Shown in pieces: positions 33,520-46,900 of a stretch of 64,000 nt of DNA. The notes beneath the pieces are model-generated. The model was given only the letters and a program-made list of their open reading frames with translations, did not search any database and was not told the origin of the DNA. Source of the stretch: Coffea arabica (lineage: Eukaryota; Streptophyta; Magnoliopsida; Gentianales; Rubiaceae); the NCBI RefSeq assembly GCF_036785885.1, contig NC_092323.1, positions 18,980,501 through 19,044,500 on the forward strand, given 5' to 3'. The position numbers and the translations under genes were made by a program. The stretch's first letter is position 1, and each line of letters begins with the position of its first letter.

Positions 33520-35530
33520 AATGGATTGCTTACAAGTTGCATTTGCTTGCATTTTGCTTTTGCTTTGACTAATTAAAAAATTAAAGTAATTGTACAAGCC
33601 TCCTACACGTTTCTAATATTTTCATACGCCCTTTCCTAACATTTGCAAAACTATACAAACCTCCAAAGATAAAGACTTTTGTATTACAAATTTAATTCCA
33701 TGGACAAAATAAATATTAACAAGATTACTTTACATGGGAGAGTGAAGTGAAAAAATGGGAGTATATAAATATACCTCTAATGTTAATTCCATAAATATCC
33801 CTCATGCACATATGTGGGTTGAATTTGTAAAATAATAGAGATAATTTTGATGTAATAATAAATTAATTATTGTGTGCAATTGGAGTATATTTTGCTTGGA
33901 TAAACCTATTTAAAAGATTTTGCAAACATACCTAATTTATGTGTGCGGTTGACAGATTTACCTTTAATATAATAATAATAGTAATAGAATTACTATTATA
34001 ATTTCTTAGCGAATCGGAACATTATTAACCTTGCCTTCTACATTCTCTGCTCTCTTCTTCACCATGTTAATCCAAATGGGTATGCGATGTTATTAGATTC
34101 AAATGAGTAACTGAATAAAACCAATAAAATTGTGGCTATCTGATTTGGACAACCTATTTAAAACAAATTGTCAACTATTTATTAAGCACGTATCCTCTCC
34201 TATTAGGCAAGTGCAGTAGCACTATTCACAACATTTGAGACTGAGATGCTACCAGATTCCTCATGCTTCTGCTGCTGCTTCTGTGCATCAGTCTTGGGGT
34301 GGTATTAGATAGAGTTAGCCATCAACAGGTATCACCGATTAACCTCTTCTCCCCATCGAAAAATAACAAAAGAGAATCCCTCAAGAAAAAATAAGGAGAT
34401 CAAAGAAACTACATCTGTGCAAACTTTGCGATTTCTCTCTCTTGACGTTGTTGCTTTATTATCTGCCTGTTGTCACAACTGCTACTTCCAAGCATTTCTC
34501 TCATCACTTTGAAACTCTGGATTTGACACCAAAAAAAAAAAGAGATTTAGACATGCAAGAAGAGTGCAATAAGAACAACAAACCCAATGAACAAGAAGTA
34601 GTGAATCAGCTAAAAAAAGGCTACAATCTTTCTATGCTTGTGGTCATAAGAGCTTACATGTGGCATCACACAATAAAACTTACATTATTTCCACTCGAAT
34701 GTTAACGTGAAAAAATTTATTTTGCACCATAACAAGCTATGACAGCGATTCCAAATTATGGAATACCATTTGGCCTGCTCACGCTCAAAACAAATTCATA
34801 TCCAATATATAAACCATTCCACTTCTATAATTTCTCACGTGTTTGATGGATAAAATACTCTTCAGCCTTTGTTCACCAAACTATACCTATGTGTCTGATA
34901 CATCTCTAACTATAAACCTCAGCATCACAACTCATGATTTGGTTCTTTCTCCTGGACTTCTTTGTTGGCCACCTGCGTCACTTCCACCGCTACTGCATCA
35001 TTTTGCCGCAAATGCTTGTCGTCTCCATTCTCCAGACTCGCTCCCGCCCACACCAATTTCAAACGAATTTTTCAATGATTTATCCAAATAATTTTCGATC
35101 CAATCACGATGTGTCGCTGTATTGTGGCAATTTTTTTTGTATGGACATATTCATTGGTTATGGGCTGCCTGCAGTCTACAACCAATTAATTAGCAATTAA
35201 ATCATTTGTGACTGCAAGTAATCACATCAACTAAGCTGTCAGAATGCTAACATTACATCACTTCAACTTTTTTGCATTGCCATTAACTTAGTTTACTTCA
35301 TATGGATTTTAAATTATAAGTTTATGTTTAATGCACATAATAACATGTCAAAAACTACTGATTTTTTCATTATTACCTTCAATGTCCGGTTCATGTTTTA
35401 TAGCAAATAATAATAAGTGTATAAGATAGTACTTTTTCGTTAGTACCTGCAATGTCTGCACTTTCTTTTTTTCTTTGCTTCTGCTTGCTTGTGATCACCT
35501 TTAGCCTGAGATACCCTCAGGTCTAACACT
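33520..35530. other. AT-rich spacer between the GRF gene and the MULE pseudogene
   Basis: Short frames here (34442-34705, 34843-35091 and 34934-35200 on the plus strand) show no family likeness. I found no clear inverted terminal repeat that would mark one end of the MULE. Confidence 0.4.
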
Positions 35531-35542
35531 CCGAATGTTCTT

Positions 35543-37597
35543 CTACTTTCTCACTTTTGAATCCATTACAAATCCATCTCTCCTATATCCTCTATCAATC
35601 CATTTCTCCTTCAGCTCTACTGAATGCTTGTCAAACATCTGCTGCAGTTCATTAAACTCATCATCCATGTAGGAGGTATAGTAACACATACTATTATAGC
35701 TGGACTTTAAAGTACCATATTTGGCCATTTGTGTCATCTGTTCGGGTGCAACAAATGCTATCATCCCATTATTATTCCTCACTCCCTTTGTCCACCGCTT
35801 TGAAATGCATGAATATGAGATCCTGTTCATTCCTTCTGCCACCATCACGCGAAACATATGAGCATAAGGGATTCCCTTTGACTCGAATTTCATGCAAGAG
35901 CAGATTAGCTTTTCCATGGATCTATCATGATCCACCCTCCAATTTATTTTATATCCACAATATTTTGAGTAATAATATGTGCGACTCTCTCCCTCCTCAT
36001 TCCAACCCTCAGAAATTAGAAGCCCTTGCCTGTTCAAATACTTTCTCACCCTGAAGAACACATTCCTTGTAAACACCTCTGCTGCGCTTCTCTCTAGTTC
36101 GGGCAGAATTGTGATTAACACTGATTTTGTGTTTTTGCTTGTGTGAACTGCTTTGCTCTCAGTATGTCGAAGCCATGCTATTGCTAAATCAAAACTTCTA
36201 GCGAATTCATATACTCGCATTTTATCATTCAAGTACTCATTCAAAAAAACATTCATTTTCTCACACCTTTGAGTACTTCTCATACCTGCGAAAAATTACC
36301 CGCGCAAATAGGCTTCTGCCCATAACCTTCTCCTGTGGTACAACTTTTTCATCCAGTCATTCTCTCCCACCCCACATTCATTAACTAAGCTAGCCCACCA
36401 ATCCTCAAACTCCTGTATGCTACACTTTTTTGCCATCAGGTTATACAACCTGTCATTGAACTCCTCATAACTAATATTACTTGATGCATTTCTATGCAAG
36501 TGCGACGAACATAACCTATGACAAGTATTGGGGAGAAGATTTTTTATGACTCTTCGCATTGTACTGTCCCTATCTGTCATCACTGCTACTGGCTTTTTAC
36601 CATCCATAGCCTCTATAAATATACTTAGGACCCATTCGTATGTTTTAATCCTCTCATCTGATAGCAGTGCATATCCAAAAATAGTACTGTTCAAATGGTT
36701 GTTTACTCTTGCAAGTACAACCAGTGGCTTGCGGTATTTATTTGTTTTGTTTGTCGTATCAAACACCAACACATCTCCGAATGTACTAAAGTCCACCCGA
36801 GATTTAGAATTTGCCCAAAACAACCTTACCAATCTTCCTTCGTTATTTACATGATATTTATAAAAGAACATGTCATCAACATCCTTCTTCGCTACCAAGA
36901 ATCCAAGTGCCTCTTCTGCATCACCATTAAAAATATCTTTTCTATGTTCCTCATTCATTCGGTTATACAGATTCTTAATGCAAAATCCCACATTACTGTA
37001 CAATCCGGCTTTGATAACAAAATATTTCATTATCTGATAGATTCTAGCCCCAACCATCTTCAAACTTTTGGCCTGCGCATATTCAGCATCACTGACTTTT
37101 CTATGAGGCCTAATGTATTGCACACTTGTCTCTGATGCCAGCAGGTGATTGTGCTCCATAATGAAACATGTCACCACATACTTTAGCGATTCTATGTCAT
37201 ATTTCACGCGAAAGCAAGCCCCACATCCGGTTCTTGTGATTGGTTTTGCTTCCCTTTTCTGGTCTTCATACTTAAACTATTTTTCATCCCTGTAACCTTC
37301 ATAACAACATACCCATTTTCGAAACCTTGAAATGCCATCTGCATCTTGTTTGTCATTACTTTTACAAATCTCAAATCCGGTTAGTTTCACATGCAAATTA
37401 TAGAATTCCCCAGTTTCTTCTTCCATGTCAAATGTTAATTTCATTGAATTATCCACGCCTATTGCACCCACCAATTCATCTGTCTCCTCATTTTGATGTC
37501 CTCCACTTGAACCACCGCTTTCTTGGGTGTCTGTATCTCTATCACACTCAGGTTCCAGGTTAAGGTCAAATGACCTTATTTTGCCACCACCATCCAT
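35543..37597 (-). pseudogene. FAR1/FHY3-type MULE transposase, two in-frame stops
   Basis: One reading frame runs from a likely ATG at 37597 (MDGGGKIRSFDLNLEPE) to the stop at 35543, 685 codons. It is interrupted only by TAG at 37277-37279 and TAA at 36296-36298; both sit where the family normally has an ordinary residue. Order of parts: acidic N-terminus; FAR1-type zinc-binding DNA-binding domain (GFEICKSNDK, KWVCCYEGYRDEK, TRTGCGAC, CFIMEHNHLL); MULE transposase core with the first Asp in FGDVLVFDTT (codon near 36760) and the second in VMTDRD (near 36574); the C/H region NTCHRLCSSHLHRN; and a SWIM zinc finger at 35858-35902. In the SWIM motif the third ligand is Tyr (GIPYAH for the usual GIPCxH, codon 35864-35866), which a single TGT to TAT change explains. 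The frame upstream to 37645 is open but less family-like. It is related to Jittery-type mobile elements, or could be a decayed domesticated FAR1 gene. Confidence 0.88.
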
Positions 37598-37649
37598 CCT
37601 GTGTTTCCTCCACCATGTAACGAGTTTGAAAAATAATCCTGCCAAATAA

Positions 37650-39355
37650 TTACAAGACGTGTGTGGTTCGATGTTTTTTCTAACGATGGTCGCTGAATAT
37701 TTTTTTCAACATACCCATATGCTTTCCTTTGTAACATCAAAATTAAGCTCATGACTATTTATGAAAAAAACATATATATATATATAATCATTGAAGTTAA
37801 GAAAGGATACTGTAGCTCACAACTTTGAGAAAAAGCAGACAATAAAGGTTACTCTAAGATTTATATGTATTATAATTAGAAGTGGGGCTGATGCAATTAT
37901 GTCAACCTTTAGGACAAAATGCCACTATCGTCCATGCATATTCATTTATACCAAACAACTCAACCTTTACTGTGAGTTTTTTGAATTGTCTTCACAAAAG
38001 TTGTCGCAATATAGTGTCCACATAGCCATCCAAATCATTCTGTTTTTAGTCCCGTTAGAACGTCTTCTTTATGTGTTTGATCATTTGTGAATAATTTCCT
38101 TTAAAAAAATTTACAAAAAATAGTGGACCAGTAGTTCAGTTGTAATCTTACGTACACAATGCTCGGTGAACAAATAAACATGGATAATTTTCCTGTATCA
38201 TTTCCTGTTTGTTCAAAGGCACTGGGATTTTGTTGCAGTATTTCGTAGTCCTTATTTCGCTATCATTGCCATGTTTATGTGCTTCAACAGAAGGTCTTAC
38301 AACAAATGTAACCTTGCGTGTTTTACTCGTTATTTTAATCAATATCCTATTATTAACCCTTCCCTTTTACTATTTCAAAGTTATGGATGAAAGTACTCAC
38401 CATTGATTTCGCTGCTTCTGTACTACACTGGTGCATTCAGTCAGCACAACTTCGAAACGTCCTTACTCAGCTATAGCCACCGTCACCACCTGCACCTGAA
38501 GTTACGCCTACTGCCACCCCCGCCTATGTATTTCGCTGCCTTCTTCTTTACCAAATTGTTTCTTCACTTCCGAGCTCACCACTTGTTTTCAAACACACAT
38601 ACTACTGCTGGCCCCAGCATGGCCATGTTTAGTACTTCTTACGCTACTTATTCTCTTCGGTGTTTTATTTCTAGGCCCATTTTATTTATGTGAATTCCTT
38701 CACACCCCAATAAATTGCCACCTTCCGCAGTACACCTCACGGTCGTTGGGCCCATCAACATTTCCAAACTGCCCGTGCCTGTAATAGGTCAACACTTGCT
38801 TTTTTAGAAATATTTCCTTCATCCTCTGTACATGCGAGCTTGCAACGTGCCTGCTTCTGTGCGGTTCCTTTTACCTTTCCATACTTCTATTTTATTAGTT
38901 GAATACACTTCAGAATTTACCACCAATCTATATATAAGTTTTTAAAATTTAATTGGAGTCCACCTGGCTCCGTCCTTGGTCACTTTACCACCTAATATTT
39001 GAAGAATTGACAAATATTTGGATAGACCTGATTTATATAAATCATGTGGTTTAAATTTTACTACACCATCTTACCAATTCAAGAATTAAAGATGTGGCAA
39101 AATTTGGGCTATATGATTTATAAGATTGAATCAACCCAAGTTTTTGCTTTTGAAAAAATACATTACAGCCAATGAGAAGCTCTCAGAAGCTTATCACCTT
39201 ATTTGTAATTAGAATGGTTTGAAATCCAAAGCCTTTCTAATGCCTATAAATAAGATGAGTCTTTAACAGAAACAAGTAGAGTCGAAAAAAATTCATTCAT
39301 CTACTACGCTCTTGAACAACCTTTAGTTTCTTAGTTTCTTTTTTTTTTTCTTGTT
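37650..39355. other. Region upstream of the MULE pseudogene
   Basis: AT-rich DNA with a (TA)n tract at 37774-37783. A more GC-balanced, weakly open stretch at about 38400-38700 may be leader or exon remains. No gene or terminal repeat can be supported. Confidence 0.35.
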
Positions 39356-39361
39356 TTTAGG

Positions 39362-40019
39362 GTTAATAACATTTGGCTCCCCTATACCTATGGGGTGATA
39401 ACATTTTATCTCCCTATACTTTAAAATTATACATTTTGTCCCCCAAATGAATTATAGTTTGTAATTTTGGCCAATCCATTTGCATATTTTTCCCAAGTTA
39501 TCCCCAAGCTTCCTAGCTCCTCAACAGTCAACTTTTGTATTGTTGTGTTTTCCTATTTTGTATTTACCATAATATTTTGTTGTTGCATGCTATGATATTA
39601 GATTGTAGTATAAATTAAATAAAAAACTCCCCCAACTATCGCCTTATCCCTGCCCTTTTTCACTACCCTATGGGTGCTTCTATTGTGAACCCTTATTTTT
39701 TGAAATAATTTTTTAATATATATATATATATATATATAACACCAATAACAATCGCAATTATTAATCTTTTGAATGTTTAGCCAAAAATAACAACCACAAT
39801 TATCAATCATTTTTTCATTTGATACTATGCAAACTCTAAATCAATGTCCATAATTTTGTTTATAAATAATATGCTACACGTGACAAATAAAAAGTCAATC
39901 AAATTGATATAATAAAATTATACTTTCACTACAAATATAAAAAATTGCCAACAAAAGGGTACATTATTTTATCACAACAAAATACCATTTTACATACATA
40001 CATACATATATACATATAT

Positions 40020-40056
<37 letters not shown>

Positions 40057-40418
40057 TCCCATAATACATTATATATAAGGTGGGGGTAAGGTGCAGGTGA
40101 AGTCTTATTAAAACCGATACTAAATTATACATAAGTATACACAATAAGTTAATTAAACTGCTGTCCAATATCACATCATGTAGTAGCAGAATATTTTGAT
40201 GAATATTTAATACAAAAATGCAACACAAGCTAAAAGTTGACCATTGAGAAAATAGGAAGATTAGGGGTATGTTGGAAAGAAAAATATGTACATGGGTTTG
40301 TCAAAATTAAAAGTACAAATATAATTCACTTGAGGGGGTAAAATGTATATTTTTGAAGTTTAGGGTGGAAAAGTGTTACCACCCCATAGGTTCGGAGGGG
40401 GGGGGGAGTGTTATTAAC
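39362..40418. mobile_element. Non-autonomous DNA element with long (about 235-bp) inverted repeats
   Basis: The left end GTTAATAACATTTGG and the reverse complement of the right end (GTTAATAACACTCCC) begin arms that stay alignable for about 235 bp: CCTATGGGGTG, ATATACATTTT, CAACTTTT and more. The arms are about 39362-39598 and 40185-40418. The core has (AT)n tracts (39717-39738 and 40027-40054) and no transposase frame. I could not define a clear target duplication because poly(T) lies on the right. Long arms without coding suggest a MULE-derived or foldback element. Confidence 0.75.
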
Positions 40419-40534
40419 ATCTTTTTTTTTTTTTTTTTTTATGGTTGTATGTAAAATAATGTCTTGGACATTTACTTGTTCTCATAGATCTCATGCCGAG
40501 AAATGCAGATGATACTCTGCCAAAACAAAAAAAT

Positions 40535-41294
40535 AGGATCCAAAGCAAATTTCACTTCATGAGACAACTTTGCCCTTCCTTACGTCAATAATCATTACTT
40601 CAACTAAATCTCTCACACCCCATGACAAACCTTTTTTCCTTTTCCTGTTCCCAACTACAAAAATTTTCAGTTCTTGATGATCATAATCGCCACAACAATA
40701 AAGCCGCCATCTATCACTGCCACAACCATTAACCTCCAACCTAACTTCATCTAAAAAATTTGACAAAAACTTAATCTTCCCCAATTGAAATTGACAAACT
40801 TCCCCTTTGACTCTTCTTTCCAACCAAATAATATGCAAAGTTTAACAAATAAAAGGGTAATCATTAAATTCTCGAAAAAAAAAAAACAAATGTCTTCTGG
40901 AACCCATTTGTTTTTTCCTTCTTCATGTTCATTGATTTCAATTCCAAAAGATGAGACAAGAAAAAGACGTAATTCGCAGTATTGGAGGATATTGACAGAG
41001 TCCCCCATAGATGTGAGAGAAAGAAACAATTCCCGAGATTCTTTTGGGTTCTGCTTTGGTGCTTGAGTTGCTACTTGGAGTGTCAATGTTTTAGTTGTTA
41101 GGGGGCTAGGAGAACAAAGATGGTAAGTATTGTGGGGTAGAGAATAGATAAGGGATACTTGATTGATGGAACATAGGAGGAGCAATTAAAATATAGGAGA
41201 GTTTCATTTTGAGATCCCAAAATTTCGAAGTTTAATTGCAAAACTCTAAGTAAGGCCAAAGTTGTCTCATGGACAAAAATTTGCTTTGGATCCT
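40535..41294. mobile_element. Non-autonomous element with inverted repeats of about 55 bp
   Basis: The left end AGGATCCAAAGCAAATTTCA, followed by ATGAGACAACTTTG and CCTT-CTTA, is matched in inverted form at about 41238-41294. Total length is 760 bp. The interior carries short open frames on both strands with no recognised domain. I see no convincing target duplication, so the superfamily is undecided. Confidence 0.68.
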
Positions 41295-41453
41295 AATTTT
41301 TGCTCTGGTAATATCGCCATCCTAATTTTTGTGTTTGTTCTGTAAACAAGTTAGTCTTAATCTAATCAAGGAGTGTTGTCTTTGTGTTTTGGTATCAGAA
41401 CCATTATATTTTGTACTGAAAGTGAACTCTTGTGTTTGTAGGATGTTTGTAAT

Positions 41454-41596
41454 AAGTGAGGTACGTGTGTAACTCCACTTTGTTATTATAAATATTTCAT
41501 GTTTTACTATTATTAACCAAGCCAACAAAAAGTGAGGTACGTGTGTAACTCCACTTTGTTATTATAAATATTTAATGTTTTACTATTATTAATCAT
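41454..41596. repeat. Direct repeat of 67 bp, two copies 76 bp apart
   Basis: AAGTGAGGTACGTGTGTAAC starts at 41454 and at 41530. Both copies continue through TCCACTTTGTTATTATAAAT and GTTTTACTATTATTAA with one visible difference. Confidence 0.85.
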
Positions 41597-41599
41597 TGT

Positions 41600-43345
41600 T
41601 AATTTATTACAAATCTTTTATTTTAAGATACGCATTAAATTATTGAGGCCATTTTCATGAAAAAAAATAAAAAATATTGAACTAAAAGGAAATAATAAAA
41701 AATATTATTTTTCAGAAAGCTTGGCATGACTAAGAAAATGTCACCCATATTACTCTCTCTGTTCACAAATATCAGATTATCAGCCTGGGATAGGAATGGA
41801 ACTGTGAAATGGTTCTTTGTGCAGTGCAAGTTTAAACCGACCAAGAAATAAATTAACTGCAATTTTTTTTTTCAAATAAGTTGAGATTTTAATATCCATT
41901 ATTATGACTGTTATGTTTATGTTTCAATTTCCTTACTTTTCAAAAAAAAGTTTCCTTACTTTAACTATTGTGCGCATAGCTTTATCATTCGATATTATAA
42001 CAGTTAGAATGATAACAAAGATTGTTTCGTTAAACAAGGAGGCATGGTTATACCAAATATGTTCCTGTAGCATCTAGCGCTCTTTTCTGAGTTTTGATTG
42101 CTCTCTTCTCTAGTTCTCCCAACCCATTTGTTCTCTCTACTCTCTCTTTATTCTCAACCTTCTTTACATCATTCTTCCTTCGTAGGAGGGAGACTTTGGC
42201 CTTAAGCCAAGGTTTCCCTTTCTCTTCCTCTATTTTTATTTTATGTTTAATAAAATCTCTCATAGGATTATTTATCCTAATGTTTTACTAGTGAGAGTTT
42301 TCTTTTCTTTTAAGCTATCATAGTAGGAGTTTTATTTAGTTTTTATTTTTTCCCTCAAATCTAAGAGTTTTTTTTTCAGATTTATATGTTAGATCTGAAA
42401 TTTCTTGGATCTTCTCGTCAAATCTCAGCATCAATTTGAACTCGGATTAGCTGGATAGCAAATTTGAGGGAATAGATATGCACAAATATTTATGGAATAG
42501 CTCGTGCAATTGGTCAGATCTAATGATTTGTAATTCACAGTGTAATCTTTTATATTTTGTAACTCTATAAAATCTAATGATTTTGTAGATCAGATATATT
42601 TATGGCATATTTTATGTACTTTCTGCCATTAGTGCAACTTTCTTTGTCAAACAAATCATGCTGGACAATTTTTAGCTAATTTATTAATAATATTGACTTA
42701 TGTTTTATATATAAAAAAAGCATCTACTAATCTTTTAAAAATTATTTAGTAATCGCCAGCTTTTCAAAAAAAAATATTATTATTGGCTTTGTTTTTCCAT
42801 GGACCCATATGAAATGCATGTGAAACTAATGGCGCATAATTCATCGGTACAATATTCTTGGGGGCTCAATTTTGCATTTCTATCAAACTATTTCCACCCC
42901 TATTGTTTCCACTGTTCAGAAAACTAACAACTAGCAACTAAGATTGCATCAAGTTAATTTGCTTTCTCTCACTTCTGAATTGTACCTTTCATAGTTGTGA
43001 GTTCGTTGGCGAGTTCGTTGGCTGGTTTTCCCCACAATGATGAGAAAAGCCAACTTATATGGCCCTAAATTGCAGAATTGACAGCCGCACCAAATAATTG
43101 ACACCACGAATTGAATAGATCGAGCTAACTTGTTTGGCTTGATCCAGGGCATCAATTGTACCCTATGGCTGTACTTACAGTTATAGAGGCTCAAATCCTA
43201 AATTGAGGGCCTAAAGTTCAATGCTAATGGCATTGATTCGAAGTTGTGACTCAGACGCAAAATTGTGGGTGACAATTGCACAAGGTATTGACTAAGGAAA
43301 CTCCAAACGATGCTGTTCCCAAAGTTGAAGTCTACATGATAATTT
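41600..43345. other. Non-coding stretch with retroelement-like composition
   Basis: A pyrimidine-rich block at 42050-42360 is followed by T-rich DNA with AGATCTGA-type motifs (42380-42600). It may be the end of an old retroelement. No frame with family likeness and no boundary could be fixed. Confidence 0.3.
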
Positions 43346-43386
43346 TATGGCAAGAAACCGTTGTGTCTTATTATGGATGGATATCT

Positions 43387-43581
43387 ATCATTGGCAATCC
43401 TAAGGCAAGTCCACCAATTCGAGTTTGAACCTCTTCTAGGACATCTGTTCATTGCACAAGACTTGCCTAGTACATTTTACCTTTGTGTGATTAGCAGGTT
43501 ATTACGCGAAACGAGATTTATCCAATACGCACTCTCGAGTAGCGGCTGCGGATTCCCTGATCAACAAAACAAAAATTCTAA
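43387..43581 (+). mobile_element. Possible SINE-like short element
   Basis: A segment with TTCGAGTTTGAACC (B-box-like) and a GATTAGCAGGTTATTACGCG ... GAGTAGCGGCTGCGGATTCC series resembles a widespread plant short interspersed repeat as I remember it. An imperfect 38-bp direct repeat flanks it (43349-43386 and 43582-43619, about 7 mismatches). That is too diverged for a recent target duplication and may be an independent local duplication. Confidence 0.4.
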
Positions 43582-43918
43582 GGCAGGAGACTGTTGTATC
43601 TCACTATGGATGGATGTCTGACATATTCTTAGCCTTTCATTTCTCCTATTGATTGTGAAATTGCATCACAAGAGTTGATGCCAAATGTTTTTAGCCTTCA
43701 ATTTATCCAATTGATTAATGCATATAAGGTTTTGCAGTTGGGAAATAGCCATTTTCCCCCCCTAAATATCCAATGCTTAATTACCATATCTGATTTCCTT
43801 CATATCACTCATATCATGGGGATAAGAATTCATATCATGAAGACGAGAATGTACAGATTTAAAATGGGGAATGAGAATTGATATCATGAAGATACAGTTC
43901 TCGATTAGATAAAGGCCA

Positions 43919-43924
43919 TTTATT
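43919..43924 (-). terminator. Poly(A) signal of the alcohol dehydrogenase-like gene
   Basis: AATAAA on the minus strand, about 58 nt after the stop codon. This is a usual distance for a plant 3' end signal. Confidence 0.5.
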
Positions 43925-43981
43925 ATACTCCTAAAGGAAAAATATTAGGCAACATTTCTAGTACTTGTGAATCTACTAGCA

Positions 43982-46900
43982 CTATATTTCATCAAAAACC
44001 ACACCGTCGGCACTTGCCCTCTCCTTGTCCATCCAAATGACAGTCCGAAGGCACTTGCCCTCAATAAGCAACTTGAAAGCCTTGTTGATGTCTTGAAGTT
44101 TGACCTCATGCGTGACAAACAAGTCCAGCTGAAGTTCCTGGATTTGTGTTCAAAGATTTGAGCAAAATCAGGGAGAGATGCCATTTTGAATCAAGTGATC
44201 AAGAACAACAATGTGGTAAAACTTCCATTGAACAAGTAAATGGACCGTACCTTATCCAGGTAACGCTTTGCAAGAATGGGAATATCAATGTTAGGCTTGA
44301 GACCACCATATTGGACTCCGGTAATGGATTTCCCACTATGAGAGTTCACCAGGGAATTGAGGATCAGCTGTGAGTCGGGCTTGTCCACTCCTAATATAAC
44401 TGTCTTGCCCCATCCCTGACATTAGATTGTTAGCAGAATCTGATTTAGTAGCAGAAGAACAGCAAGAACTCTTTTTCTGTTTTATGCCTAAACAAGATCA
44501 TCTTGAAACAGATGAGAATGGAACTCACTGGATATTTACCCTAAAGTGTACTGTAAAGTTATTAAATCCTCAAAATATTTAAGTTCTTAGCCTACTACTA
44601 CTGTATGAATAAGATATGCTTCAGCGGATCAATAAGAACTTCAGGAGCGAAGAACCTTTCTGCAGCAAGTAAATGCTTCTTGCCCTAGGGATGGTAAGCC
44701 GACACATTCGAAGCAATAATCAGCACCAAGTCCGTCAGTCATCTCAAGAATCACCTGATTAGGTCCAGAAAAGATCACCAAATCAGTTGTGAATTGGGCT
44801 GTAATGAAAAAGTATTAACTTCAAAACCATAACTCTGTGTTTTCCTAAGTAATAGCTCTGTGGTAAAAATAAATTGCAGTAGGAATATCAGATGTATACC
44901 TCGCTCGCAGATTTGCCCCCAAGGTCCTTTGGGTTGAGATAATGGGTGACGCCAACCTTTTTACCTAAAGAAAAGCAATATTTGATATTTGAGAAAGAGA
45001 TTTTATGCTTTTTGTGACTATGAATGAAAAAACGAAGCTATGAAAACTTTTCCAGTATCTATTGTTACCAATTTCAGCTTTCTCCGGGTTCAAATCCACG
45101 CGGATAATGCTTTTAGCACCACGAAGTCTTGCTCCTTCGGCAACCTGATGTTTCCAGTTCAAATCAACACTCTGATGCTCTATTACAAATTCGATGCACC
45201 ATGAAACAATACACATTGTTACTAAAAGTATTACTATAAGATTTTACCGATAATCCGATTACTCCCAATCCAAATATAGCTACAGTTGAGCCAGCTTCAA
45301 CATCGGCCGTTTTCCATGCAGCACCAACTCCTGAAAGAACAGAATTGTGTTTTCAAGATTTTTAAGTCATGGCACTAGTAGCAAATCGATCAATTTGATG
45401 ATGGAACCTACTAATGAGCTACATTATCAATTGTTCTACAGCAGAAATCGTTAATTAGGCCTTATTAAGAAATGCAAAATGAATCCAATTGTGCCTTGGA
45501 GAATTGAATCGAACGGGCATTACCGGTCGATACTCCACAGCCAAGCAAGCATGCTCGACTCGCCGGAAGTGCAGGATCTACTTTTGTGACATGAGTGATG
45601 TCTACCACAGTGTACTCACTGAAACCTGATGTGTAGCCAAAGTGGTAAATTGTCTGTCCTTTGGTATCAGAAAACCGGCTAGTCCCATCTCGGATATACG
45701 GAGACAGTTCGAATCTCAATTTGGAGCATTGGTTGCTTTTGAGGGATGTGCAATCAGGACATTCTCCGCAATAGGCCAAAAACGATGGAATGACTGTATC
45801 TCCCACTTTCACATCCTCGACTCCCTCTCCTACACTCTCCACAACCCTTCATTGAAGGAAACCAAACATGATCAGAGTAGTGTTTGAGCAAAGCTATATG
45901 AATTTTGTTAGTGAAGTGGACCATTAGTACTTGTTAGCATGAATGGAAAAGCTTACCCAACAGTTTCATGACCAAAAATTCTTGGATAATATCCATGAGG
46001 TTCCTTCAAACAATGAAGAGAGTGTGTGAGCCTGTCAGCTAAATAAACATAAATGTACATATGAAAACACACACACACACACATATGCGCAAAATGATGT
46101 TGATGTGTGACAGGATATGAGATTTATACTTTCAGTCTCCAGAAATGGATGTCACTGAAACATAGGGCAGAGCATAAGACTCGAACGCGAAGTTCATGGG
46201 CTTTTGGAGGGGCGACTATGATTTCCTCGATCACTAATGGCTCCCCTGCTTTCCTTGCAACCGCAGCTGCATGCAGCAAACAAACAAGTAAATACACATC
46301 TTGAAGTAGATCATCTTAAACAGACGAGATCATCTTGCAATACAGAAACCAAGCATCAAACATTCCTTTGCACTTGGAACAGTCGGAAATTCTGTTCAGA
46401 GGGGGGGAAAAAAAAGAGGGATGACGTTCATCGAAAAAGCCAAAATCTATTGTGAAGCGATGCAAAACCCAGATTCTTTTGACTTGCAATCTTTGATACC
46501 ATCATAACCTAATAGACTCAGAAAATTAATGCAACAGTTGCAAAAGGAAAAAAAAAACACTCTTATTTGAGATACCGTATAAATCTGTGTAACACAAATC
46601 ATACAAGAAAGTTAACGCAAATGACCTTATAGAATCTACCATGCAAAGAACCAAGAAAAGATCAAAATTCACGTTTCTCAAGAAAATCAGCATAATTTGG
46701 AAACGTATATAGTGAATGTGATAATTGTATCAAATTACAGGGAACTTAAACTAAGGAACTTTTGAGAGGCTGATAAATGCCAAGGATGATCTACATTGAT
46801 GAGTGCTGGCTTGAAAAGGAATGCATATAAATTTGCACAGAGGCAATGCTGTATTACCTGAACTGGAGATGGATTGATGCGAAAAATAACAATCCATCAT

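Noticed and set aside
45465..45842. A 125-codon minus-strand frame taken as a separate short gene
   Set aside because: It is exon 4 of the ten-exon ADH-like gene; the frame merely runs on into the intron at its end and starts at a GTG inside the exon.
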